DNA of 64,000 nt from Ooceraea biroi (taxonomy: Eukaryota > Arthropoda > Insecta > Hymenoptera > Formicidae): positions 4,789,624-4,853,623 of the forward strand of contig NC_039507.1 of assembly GCF_003672135.1 (NCBI RefSeq). The letters are read 5' to 3'. This document shows positions 24,907-37,600 of this stretch, piece after piece. Both the position numbers and the translations under genes were made by a program. Positions within the stretch are counted from its first letter, which is position 1, and each line of letters starts with the position of its first letter. Under the pieces are notes generated by a model. That model did not search any database, was not told where the DNA came from, and saw nothing but the letters and a program-made list of their open reading frames with translations.

Positions 24907-27900
24907 CTGAAAAATAGAAACATTACAATGTTAGAGAGATAGAGCGTAGAACACGTAACGAGGAAACTTTACAAGCTTTTTTAACAAAGGATAATTAATA
25001 TTGGCAAGGAATAATACGCGTAAAAGAATTTTGTGGAGCTTTATCTATGATTTTCGAAATTCAATGATTAATCCAATCACTATAAGAAAATATCACGACG
25101 AATGTATTTTGTAAATCGAAGATCAAACTAAGAACGTTGCTGATCGGGCTTTCTGATGGACTGTGACTGTCTTTCGCAATGATTTGTCGGGATGTATGTC
25201 GGCTAAGTCGGAGCAACGCCTATCGAGAATAAATAAAAAAGAAAAAAACGCAGGAAACTCGGATAGAGGAACTTGAGTGCGCCGAAAGCCATCCGTCGGA
25301 ATGGTCGATAAAATGGCAGTTTCGCCTTTCAGTGACGATCCTTAACGTTTCAGCCTTTACGTAAAACGCTCGTAAAACTTGGCAAAACGCTTTTTATCGC
25401 GCTTGCAGCAACAGGAGGCAGAATAATTCAGCCTAATTGTGCCGGTGCTATTGTGAAAGTCGCGCGCAGCGGTTTCCTTTTTATATCGCGCGGCGGCGTG
25501 GAAGAGCGTCAAACCGAAAACCCGCGGCTCGCCGTAATTACTTAGCAGGATAACGGACGCGATCACGAAAATCAACTCACCGTTCGAAGCTTGTACTCGG
25601 TCTCCTTGAACTCGTTGCGATACTTGAGCTGATGGTCCTCCTGGTCCCATACTATTTGCTCCAGGCCCACCGCGAACTTCTGCAGATATTCATACGCGTT
25701 GAGCAGGGCCTCGTCCAGCTGAAAGTAAACCGAGAGAACGCAACGTTAGCCAATTTCCAAGTAGAATATCCAAATTTTTCCAATTATTTCTATATTGTAT
25801 ATCATTTACGTCGCGAAAATGCATTCCTTAAGGATTATTATCGTAGATTTAACTACTATATTACCAACATATCTATATGATAAACATATTCTAGCATGTA
25901 TAAACGTATACGTACAGTCAAACTCTGGAGATGTTCCAGACTAAGGTGTTCCCCGAGGCTTTTGGGTATCTCGCTCGGTCCAGGTAGCCATTCGTAACGA
26001 TTGTGCTTCCACGTCGAGTGGAACTCGTGCAAGTCAGACTTGAAGACGTCTTTGACCTGCAAAGTTAAAGAGAAAAACGTGGGCGTGATTAGATGCGTTG
26101 CTTTGTTCAAAAAAGGAGCCGCAACATCGAAGAGAGATGCGCGGGGACTATCAGGTTTCTCATTGTCGTCCTCCGACACTGCGCGCAGCACAGTGCCGCA
26201 GAAATTTGAGAAAAATTATTGCGCGTGGGTGTCGCGTTATCGCTGTATCGTTCTGCATATCTCTCTTTCGTCTCGTCTCCCATATTCGTTTGCACAGGGG
26301 AACGGATTAAGGTATATAAAGCGATACGTGACGCGCATACGCGCGCGGCCCTCATTCCGTCGCGGGCCGATCGTAGTTAATCAAGGTCGAGTCGTCCGAT
26401 TAATTGATATCTCATTTTCATGATCATGTCGCGTTTTCCCACGGTATCTCGCGATTTTATTCTCGGGAGGAGATTCCGAAAGCGGAAGTGCGCGATCAGC
26501 AGGCGCAGCGCGCGCGAGACCCGCTGCTGTATCTTGACAACGGCGTGTGTCATCGCTGTCACTACCACGTTACATTGTCACTTCGCGAAAGGACCACGGA
26601 CTGGTGCACACTGTGCTGCTCTTATTGTCTTTCCAGGTATTCGCCAATTGCGCCGGCAGTGGCGCGTTAATTTTTCGCTGCGGCACGGCTGTGGAACGTC
26701 GGCGACGCCACTGGATGTCAGTCAGAGTTTAGTCACCGATTACACGTCGTGCAACACCTCGTGTACACGATCAGTCTCCAGATATCCCTCGTTCCTGGTA
26801 CGATGAAAACGCAGTCGGCCGTGCGAACTGCCGCATGAGTAACGCTCGGCTCGCCCGACGCGGTGCGTCTCGACGCCGGAGAGCGCGTGCCCGGAGCAGC
26901 GGCACGCTGACTTTTCGGGAATACCGGGATGGGTCAGCTAACCGAAAGCCGGCTTAGTCCTTTACCCAGAAATTACTTGGAAACCCGGGCGCCGGCCGAG
27001 ACACGCTAATTGTCCCATCAGGGATCGTTTACATCAAGCGAGTCATTATGAATCATCCACCGGGCCGGGAAGGGCCGGGAGAAATAGAAGCGAGGGAAAC
27101 TTGTTACGATATTCGCGCTACGTATTAGTCCGCCTCTTGAATATGACTTGTAGAAGATTTTTCGACTCATCTGCTTGATGCATAGGATTCCAGCGGATTC
27201 GAGAATGCTCCGTTGCAACAATTATTATATGAAATAAAATTTAATGAATCTTAGATAATTTAATAAGCTTATAACATAATAATTATGTATTATTTAATAA
27301 TATAACATAAGAATTATGTAATTCTAGTGCAGCGTTTCGCGTTTGCTTCTCGACGTATTAACGTTCGAGAGATCTGCGAGCTTCCGAGCTAGGTGAGATA
27401 GGTCACTGGCCTCTTGTTACGACAAACAATTGCGATGCACAGTGCGAAGACTCGAATAATCGTTTTCAAATTCCGATGCTGTTTTTTACGTCGATGCGGC
27501 ATCTGATAAGGATGTTCTACACGAGAGAGGGTAATTGTACATCATCGATTTGATGCCTTGGAGTAACTGTTCCCGGCGTTGGGTAACGCATCGCGCGCAT
27601 CATATTATCTCAAGCAGGAATGGAAATAATCATCGTGCGATACTACACTCATGACCTGCGAGCGCGATAGGGCCTTCGATCGCAAACATTCCTAAGAAGC
27701 ACACCAAGAACTACATGTAGTCTGATAAATCGTACATCCCCGCAGTCTGCTCTATCAAACGCACATGTTGTCACGACGGGAAACAAGTTTACGAGCTCAT
27801 GCACAGGTTGACGAACGAAGATACCGGCACGCTCGGTGAAAAATAAGTATACGTGATGACGAACGGATTTTGGAAGGCACGACGACGACGACGGCGGCGG

Positions 27901-28636
27901 CGGCGGCGGCGGCGGCGGAAATTCGTGGTTCTGGCAAGGGTAGCCCGTAGAAAGGCGGCATCGCGGTAGTCATTCATTAAATTCATTCCCTCGTTATGGC
28001 ATGCCCGATCTCGTGTACCTGCGGGCACTCGTGCGCCGATCGGTGATCGGCCCTTCTCACGCCCCGATCGTTACGAAAGCCTTCGGAACGATACAAAGAT
28101 ATCTTTCCGGCCCATCACTTTGTATCGAAAAATATTAAATACGCGCGGTGGTCGGCCACCGGTTGCGTCACCGGCCCGTTATTGCTAATAATACCAATAA
28201 TACGGAATCTACCGCGACATTCCCCGAGCGTGTAGGTATATACGTAATGTGGGGCCTGATAGGTAATTAAACAGAATTTTACGATAATTTTGTGTAAGCA
28301 GTCCTCTAATAAATACATTAGCGAAGCCTACGTGTCTACCTACGCGTAGAGATCGCCACTAAGTCCGCCGCGTCCGCCTTTCCTCCTTTCAGGTGCCGAA
28401 AAGAACTCGTTTTCATCGTCGCGTTTTATGATGTGTTGGTCACATTCATGTGGTGGCTCTCATTCCGCTCAAGTATCGATGCTCCGGTCGAATCCGCGTT
28501 TTTCCCGCGATGCGGGAAACGGCAAAGTCAGCAGTCTCAAAGACGATCTTTAAAGTGATCTCTCTGCTTCACGCTCCGAAGCGTCTGAATCCTATTCGTG
28601 CTTTTTCGCTACGAAATAGGTAAATACACGGGGACC

Positions 28637-28672
<36 letters not shown>

Positions 28673-31600
28673 AGGCACAGGCAAGTGGAGAGGTGATAAA
28701 GTGGAATAAAGAGGGGAGAATGAAAGGAATTGTCGCTAACAACCACTGGCGGCGGGCAAATCTGTGGCGCGGGTCTTTTGTGCCTCGTAAAAGTCTCGGC
28801 GGCCACACTGGGGCACGAATAATCGTAAAACCGGGCTGGAAGCTGGCAGGAAGTAGGCTGTGGCAAGAATAGGTATGGTCTCCGCGCGGCGCTGCCGAGG
28901 ACCCGTCAAAATCAATTAGCCTTTCAGTCTTTCTTGTAGCGCGGCTTCACCGCACTGCACTGCTTATTAGAAGTTATAAAATTTCGGTGTGACGGCTTCG
29001 AGAGTCGATCGAATGGCTCGCGGGTTCGACGCGACGTCCCATGAGCGAGGCGAGAAGGGAGAGACGACCGAAGATGGAAATAAAGTCTCTTGATTTAGAC
29101 GCAGCTCTAACATCCATATTCTGTCAACAACGTTTGAGTAATGTCGTTGAGAGTACATCGATTGAGCAAATCGATTAAATCTTTTTGATAAGAAAGATGA
29201 TATCGAATTAATTTCGAATTATCGCGATATTCGTATGACATTACGTCAAAGAAGTAACTTGCATCTCGTTTTCTATGTACACAGTCTGTACAGAGAAGAT
29301 CAGGAATCCACGATCGGTGACGGTCACGCGCGTCCGGAAAATATGTCATCGTGCAAACGAGCTGCGCGAGTGAACGCAGCAGTATATCATGGTAGAAGAT
29401 ATGTGTCGTATGTATCGAGGCGAGTACATGCATTGGCAGGTTGTATATCCGGTCTGGGCTTTAGTATGCAGGCGGTGTACCAGTGTGGCGTATAGCTGCC
29501 CGTTCCTGGCGGAGAGGGAAGGGGCAGCTTCCGATTCTGATTTATTGGAATCCACCGCTTCCGATATCTTATCCGATTCCTTCACGTACCGGCGACAACG
29601 TGCGCGCGCGCGTGTGGTAAACGCAGACGTCGTTCATCGCGATCACGAGGAATCGACAGACGACCAAACTCAGCTTGTAAGCTATTTGCGGGCGGCGTGC
29701 AAGGACGTACGATGAACCACGCATCGCGGCGATAAAAGAACGGGGATCTCGAGACGAAGCGAATCGAGCGTGCAGCAAAGAAGGGAAAGGCAATAAATGA
29801 ATCCGCCACCGTGTCGATGATCTTTGCGCTCGAAAAAGGTCCAGAGATCTTTGTCCCGAGAGCTTCCTGAAAGATCCTTGCATCGTTTGCGGAACCTGGA
29901 GACTACCAAGGACCTTCTTCGTGGTTGTGCGGTGCAATGCGCGCCCGCGCGCAAGAGATGCGTCGACGAAGAGCGAGACTTCCGCCGTTCTCGGTATCCT
30001 TGGCTAATCTACTCCTTTCTCCCTGCTGGCAGGCGGTCTACGTTGAACCGATAACGAGTGTCGGAAGGTGAAGTCACTGGACCACCAGACAGTGTGTCGC
30101 CGCGAGTTGATATCAGCGGGGGGAGGCGCCCCTGGGCATTCCAGCCATTCTCGAGTCTCTGCGCTCGCGGCGGGAAGAGGAACCCGACTCGCCTTCGTCG
30201 TCATCGTGCTCACCTATGACTTCACTGCTTTTCCATGCCATTCTTTATACGTCGTGTAAGTGACGAGGCATTTACACGTGTGCAATTTATTGTCTTTCCT
30301 GTCAAGAGCAGGAGCCGAGCAGCGCAGTTCGCGTACGATATCGGATTATGCGCTGATTTAGAAAACAGCGGTATCCGGTATCGCCGCGATACCGATGATG
30401 TAACAGGAACGCTCTCTAGCCACCTTCGGCCGGAGCCCCAGGGCGAAACGAACCCTATAATGCGGATAGGCATAAATACCCTTTCACGACGCACGCGACG
30501 AATACTAATTCACTCGGTCATATACTCGTCTCGCTTCGCCTAGGTAAACATCGTTTCTGCGAGCGGAGGAGGGTCTTTGTTTGCACTTGACTGACGCTCC
30601 TCGGCGATCATTCACAGGTGCTTATTCTTCGGATACCATTATTCGACAAAATGCAGTTTTGCTGTTTAGGTGTCAACGACTGCTACTTTCTTACCTTCCT
30701 TTTTGGGAAGGCTCAAGTCTTTCTTATGCTGGTGGATATAATCGAAGCGTGCGAACCCGAGAAGTGGAATATTGCGTCTCAACTGGACTGCACATAAAGA
30801 TATCGGAAACGATCTTTTTTGCAAAACGAACAACAGTTTACACATGCGAAACATCGCCGTTGCCTCTACGGTTTTCAAGTCGGTCTCTTTTTTTCGGATC
30901 GTTTCTAGAGAGGAACCTTGAAGATCAGCTCAGGTCTGGTGCGTGATTTATTGTCCTTGGCCAAAGGTAATAAGGCACGATTGGTTGGGAACATTCTTTC
31001 GAAACAAAAATTTCTCGCGCTTGTATGTACCTATCGGCCTCATAAAATCGAAAAACTTTTGGTCTCCAAAGCGCAGTCGCACATGTCTTTTACGAGTATA
31101 ATTACAGTGTACAATATGTAGAATGATCTCCACATTTTTTGTTAAATAAAATATAATGCAAATGAGAATATTCTTCTTTTAATGTATTTAATATATAACT
31201 ATGTTTATTTTTTTATCTATTACAATTGGAAATATGAACTGCATTGAAGTCACTATTAATTTTTTACAAATTTATGAAATTTATTGTATAATTTATTGTT
31301 TCACATCTTATATACGTTTATGTTTTGTAGCCGATAAGCAAATGCTAAAGAAGATAAAATTAGTGACGTGCTTCCAACCAGTGCAAAGGCGCGACCGAGA
31401 TCTTTTCGAAGGTCTGTGTGACTCGTGGAACTGTACGATCGACGTTCGGACGACCGGAAGTACTACCATAACTGTCTTCCGCTCGACGGTTCCCTCACTC
31501 GATTCGATCCCCTCCCAGAAGTACCGGTAATTATCGAGGTATTGATATGAGCTTAATCTTTCATTTTAGCAATCAATATCGCATGAAAGATTACAGCACC

Positions 31601-34600
31601 GAGATTCTCGTGGAGGACGACAATGCGAAATGGCGCACGACTTGATGGAATTTCAATACTCACATATCTTTCGCGAAAAAGTTCTGTGTGCATCCTCGCT
31701 GTTGTCGCTTGGACCACTATTTGCTGTAGGAGTTGATCATCCTTTAATTGAATTTCCGAATCACTTCCTTCTATACCCTCGACTTCGTCGGCGAGACCAC
31801 AGGGATTCACCCATTTCGGAGGTAAGCTCAACCGCCTGTCCTCGAGAGTCATCGGAGCAGAAAGTACTACTGTCCACAGCAACACAGCAACAAGTAGACA
31901 GCTTAACCCTGGAAATAAACATAATTGTCTTTAGATTTTTTAAAATTCGATCCTGTGTACATGTGTAGTTATATGTTACGATGTCATGATGTAGGATTAG
32001 TTTTTAATATACGCTGCTGAAATCTCAATGACAGACTTAATGATTGGCAGATTGAATATTAAAATACTAAAGTCTCTTTTAGATAGAAATGCATTTGCTG
32101 TCTCGTTGTCCAAATCATCGTGGTAATAGTATTTTGATACAAGTCGTACGAAATGCACAATAGGAAGTCCTGTCCGCAGATCGCCGAAACAGTTACGTTA
32201 ATGCAGCTCCACCACGCGTCCGTGCCGAATGGATGCTGTGGGATCAGGTCCATTCCGCGACGGAGACTAAATTGTGTAGGGCCGTCATTAACGGAATTGT
32301 CTGCGTATCAAACGCAAAAGGAAGGCACGGACGGGAAGACGAATGCACAGTGTTGAATGTTCGGTGGTAATCAACGATTTGACGTGAGAGCCGCGAGATG
32401 CCTGCGTGAAATTATCATTGAGCTTCCGGCTCATGGCCCGCTTGCCCTCCCCATTTGTTTTCACCCTCGGGGACTCACTCGTCGATAGTAAGCGCCTAAA
32501 TGGTAGATTCCGATCGGGGCCGTCTTATGATCATCCGGCAGTTTCGGGATCACCGCTCGTCGAATTACGTCCCCGCGAATTCGTCGTCGCATTATTACGC
32601 GAGTTACGACCCTTGATGAGGGGCCTCGGATCACGTGCAGCGGTACGACGACAAACCATCAACAGTTGCGTACGCATTTGGAGGATGTATAACGACGGGA
32701 GAGGCTACCGCATACGATGCGTTGTCTGCATTTAATCCGCGTTCTCTCTCTCTCCTCCCTCCCCCACCTGGTGTGTTCCGATGGGGTCTTGAAAATCCAA
32801 TATGCAAGCGTCGAACGGGCACAGCGCGCTCATTGCAAGGATGCAACGTTGCTTTGCGAAGTTAAATTCTTCCTCGCCTTACGTGGCATGTTAACATCTT
32901 AAATTTTATCAAATTGCTCAAACGTATATATATTTGCAAAATTTATACTTGTTCTTTTTTTATATCAAGATCGTCCTTCAAATCAAGCATTATTTAAGAG
33001 ATGTACAATCGTCATAAAGATTTTTGTTCTATTAATTAATTTTATCATCATTATTCAATAATAATAATGGTAATTTTCAGATTCGTGACCGTATAACACA
33101 TTCCAGATAAATCCGAGTAAAATTTAAGTCATCAAAAAAACGGAAGCTTCCGAATTGACGATCGTACGACGGGATGGATTGGCGCTTGCGTGGTGGAAAG
33201 CCGGAGGTGCGCCGTGCCATCTACGGCGCTAACGAATTTAATTTTAATGTGCATGAACGCGTGATGTGCAGCGTGGCCGGCGGACGCGCCGCACGAACGG
33301 GCAGGCGACAGAAATGCAGACGGAGAAAGAGCGAGATGCAGAGAAACTGGGGAGCGGGACGGGACGTAGGGAGACGCCTCGGACACTTAACGCATATTAA
33401 TGAGCGGCTCTTAAGTGCGTTCTGCGTCGCGATGAGAGAGCAATTTGCCGCGGGGAAGTTTGCGCCCCAAAGTGACGACGTGGAACCGTGTCGGGCCAAC
33501 GGGCCGACGTGCTCGCTGTCTTTCGGCTCGGGCGCGTCACGATGGTGCTTCCGACGCGCTTCGAAACGCAGCGAGGATGCGATCGCCGATTCATACATGT
33601 AACCGCAAGGACGCGATAACGATTAATTGCGCGTTTAATCGTTTGGCTTGTGCTGGAATGCGCGTTAGAGCAGATAGGTCACACACGACCCATCCGCGGT
33701 ACGCGGAATGAGAAGCAAGCGGAATCGCGCGGATTCTCGTACACATGTACCATACATACATGCGGTATTACCGTTGCGACAGTCTGTATCGTGCGAGCAT
33801 GTCGTGCCACGATTTACTTGCTTCTTCCGTAATTAATTGCACAGGAAATACGCGGGCGACGTATCGATGAAGATGTCCATTTTCGCGATCTATTCTCGTC
33901 GTGGAAACGACAGCGAGCGGAGAGAGGAGGAAGCGTCTTCGAAGGAACGACAATTCTAGTGGAAAACGTCCAATTAATGTTCGCTAATGATGTCGCTAAT
34001 GAATAAGAGAAACACGTGTGTACTTGTGTGCAATGTATTTTTCACCCATATACGAAAACGCGTGTATCTCGAGGAACGGCCGTTCGCACTGCAAGTATTT
34101 TTATCGCGTCGCGAAGCTTGCAGCGATCCATCGTAAACGATCTCCGTGCCTACGACTGCTTCTCCTTACTCGTCGTTCAAAGAGATGTCGTTTACTTTCT
34201 CTTATTTCTTTAATTACGCCGCCTTCTTTCTTCCTCCCTCTCCCGTTCCGCCCTTTTCGTCGGGGACATTTTAATTGCCATGCGATTAGCCTTCCACGAT
34301 CGGTCAAATTCGTCGACGGAGAAAGGGATGTATACGATGATACAGGCGTACTTTCAGACGAGTTCTCGTTCCCGGGAAGAAAGAAATTCAAACGGCTGCT
34401 GGCCGCGATCTTGCCGTTCAGGACTTACTCTCTCGCATTTACCTAATCCAGGAACTACGCGCCGCAGACTTAATTGTTTTTCGCAGAAGCACGTCGATAT
34501 GCCGTATGGCGGGAAACTATTGTCCCCGATGTACCAATACAGGCACGCGTTACTTTTCTTTCGTCACAGATGACAGTTCGTCGCGTAACCAATTGTTCCC

Positions 34601-37600
34601 TGGACGTTGCACGTTGCTCGCGGGAAATACGGAATCAAAAACTACACGTCCTTTTTCCCGTCAGCTAATTTCTGCCGATTTCGTCTGCCCGCGAACGTTA
34701 ATCCGTGAGATATTGGGCAGGTGGCCAGGCTCGTGTGCCATTTTACCCTCTTTTATATAATACTTTCCCCCGTATCGCAAACGCATCGTCGCAACGCCGA
34801 TACTGCGAGGGCCTACCTCAACGACGACGCTCAACGACGGCGTTCCATCGAAATTCCTAAGTACCCGCGGCCGCGTTGAAAAAAGTCTGGCGCGCAAAGC
34901 CGGTGAACACCGGTGCAAAGCGCATCTCTGCTGTCGGCCGGCAAGAAAGACGCTGAAAAATGCGGTAATGACGCACTGTCCTCGCATTGCTCGCGACAAT
35001 TATACCCCATTACGCCCGACCCGCTACTCCCTTTTCTTCCGTTCGCGTCCACGGACCGAAGCGCGCGTTGCGGTAGGTCGCGATACGCGAAGGCGTGTAT
35101 GCTCTGCTCGCCAATTTATTAGAAATTATTCCGTCCCGATTCCTTGTAATTTGTCATAAAGGAATCACACGTTGAGTTGTTAGAGCTCCGGTTGCTGAAG
35201 CCGCATCATCACTGTCGCAAAAGCTCTCCAGGATTAACGTTCGATAGTGAATGAAATAATGCGCTATATGTGTGATTCCGAAGTACGAAGATGCTTTGGC
35301 ACGTCCCCGAAAGATGAACTGGCGATCGTGAGCGAAACTCACACTTTAAACCACCTGTAGCAACTACGGCTGTTCAACAGGTGGGCGGACAGAGGCAAAT
35401 ATAGCGCATTCCCGGCACGTGCCACGTTTTGAATTCATTCCGGGAAATCCAGGAAGTTCCGATTATGCATTCCGTATTTAAATGAGAATTTGGCAGAAGC
35501 AGATAAGGCGTGAATGAAGCGCGAGAATAGTGAAGATCCGTAAGTCTGCAAACGAGGAATCGATAAGGAGGACCGTTACAAGGATGACTAATACGTTCAC
35601 CGACTTGCTCAAAAATGACGTCAAACTGGCAGGAGAGACTGGCACGAGCGGCAATAAATCGTGTGAAACGAGATTGAAATATCACGCACCTTTTTCTCCC
35701 GTGACAGGTGAAAAAGGAATTTAATTATCACACATTTTCAAGCACTAACGTCGCAATATTGTCAGCCTAAAATCGATTAGGATTCATTATCGATTTCTTC
35801 TAATTGTGCAATCGAGAGGAACAGTGGTAGATGAACGTCAAAGAAGCCTCGCGAGAAACGATACGATACGCCGTTACGTAAGAAAGCATTGCAATTTTCA
35901 TGAGCTAACGTAAAAAAAACCGCGAGCTCTTCATATGGACGATCGAAGAAAATAGAATCTAGGTATTTGCAGATCAGCGAGTGTACTCGAAGAGCCCGAC
36001 GTACGTATGTTTTGTAATGGTACTTGTCACGGGACGAGCGGGAACGTTCAATGATTAAGGTTTCGAGGCACACGCGGGTTTTACCGTCATGTCATAATCG
36101 GCTCCGGGTTTCTTACGGAGTCATTATCGAGCTATTAGCTTATCGATGCCGGCCGAGTAATAGGATTTTCAAGCTTTAATTTCAAACGCTAATCGGTAGC
36201 TCCAACTCGCGCACACAAACTGGCGGGAAGTTCGGCCGAGTTCTAGGTAAGTGGTTCCCGTCAGGTAAATTCGCAAAGTCAGTACATGCATGTGTTTCCG
36301 CGTGGATATTACGAAAGATTTAACGCCGAGCGAGGGGTATAAGTGGCAGGCTTGATGCAAATGAAGCAAATCCTGATATGATTTCTAAATCAATTCGGAG
36401 AAAGCCTTGCTACCGGAAAGAGGATGCAACTTTTATGTTGACAACGACCACGCTGCAAAGATAGAACGGATACGTTGCAACAGCCGAAATATTATTAAAA
36501 TAATTACGTAACAGTATTTTGCTATATTATTACGACGTTGAATCAATTGATCCCTGTATGTATATCACATGCAAGAACATAATAACGATATATTTTTTCT
36601 CATCTGATAAATGATACTATGATGACGCGTTACGTTATACACATGATTCCACATGTACAATTATCACTCAAGGATTATTTGAACATAAGTTTCTACTTAT
36701 CAATTGATAATTTGTAATAAACTCTCTTCTTGTTAATTAATTATCATATAGGAAACAATAGTAACGTTGCCAGCATTTGCAGTATCATTAGGAAATATCA
36801 TATATATTTTGTATACGTATCTAAAGTTGATGAAAAGTGTGTGATGATGACTTACTAATTATCTGTTGCCACTTCGACTTACTTAGCCACGTGATCACAT
36901 TGACGGCTACATTACTCCTCGACCGTACTCCTCGGTCGACGTAAGACACCGATGTGAGACGCAAATTATCCTGTAAATGTCTTGGCGCGTAATCATTTTC
37001 TTCCGTTATCGCGACTGGCATATTAGATATGTACTGATACGACACGTTATCGACCTGACAATAATCAAGGATCCGGTGGAACGTAGTCCTCTGATCGCGC
37101 CCGAGTCTGAGCTCTATCGATTGAAACTCTTCGTTTACCGTATTACACATAATTATCGCATAGCACTTTGCAGCACTCTAGATGCACACGGGCACTCGCG
37201 AGCTCGCGTGGGGTCCAAAGGCGGGAACGGCGCGAAGGCGCGTATATCCCTCGCGGGTCTCTTCGCGTCACCGACGTCTACGTGTGTGCATGTGTGTACG
37301 TGCGTATGCAACAGGTACACACACGTGCGTTATATGTATACGCAATACGGATATACTGCGGACGCGTGATGCTTGTGTGTGCTCCGACGTACTATCGCGC
37401 GATACGTCACCGATTCCGGTCTCACCTCGCCGGAGGGTTGTCACGTGCGAAAAACTGTCCGCACAGAATCACAATCCGTTTGGCACTGGTCCCAGCACAC
37501 GCGTTGCACTGATTCTTATACAGAGGGGGGTAGGGGGGTTGTGGGATTCCGTGAAAGAAAGAGGGGGGTGGGTGTTTGACAAGGTGGCGGGGGTACGCAA

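Larger units (their letters stand above)
26057..31663 (-). other. intron 2 of the cytokine-like gene (5.6 kb)
   Basis: It contains a (GAC/GGC)n repeat at 27878-27918, a (GA)16 repeat at 28639-28670 and GC-rich patches at 26420-27010 and 29500-30230. The last has a good minus-strand donor (GTGAGC, plus position near 30205-30210), but no exon could be attached to it. The frame at 29107-29433 is open but has no splice sites that would insert it in phase. Confidence 0.7.

Noticed and set aside
29107..29433. Minus-strand frame inside intron 2, considered as an extra cytokine exon
   Set aside because: No acceptor and donor pair would insert it in phase 0, and the helix A sequence is continuous without it.
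32473..32530. Another upstream donor (minus-strand GTGAGTCC) considered for exon 1
   Set aside because: The required frame has no ATG before an in-frame stop, so it cannot supply the start.
33174..33602. 142-codon plus frame with a 125-codon minus frame opposite
   Set aside because: Both strands are open because of local GC content, and it lies within intron 1; no recognisable protein.
36883..37150. Alternative first exon for the cytokine-like gene
   Set aside because: It has a strong donor (GTAAGT) and the right phase, but would put about 90 residues before the hydrophobic signal core. The exon at 38737-38758 gives a normal signal peptide instead.
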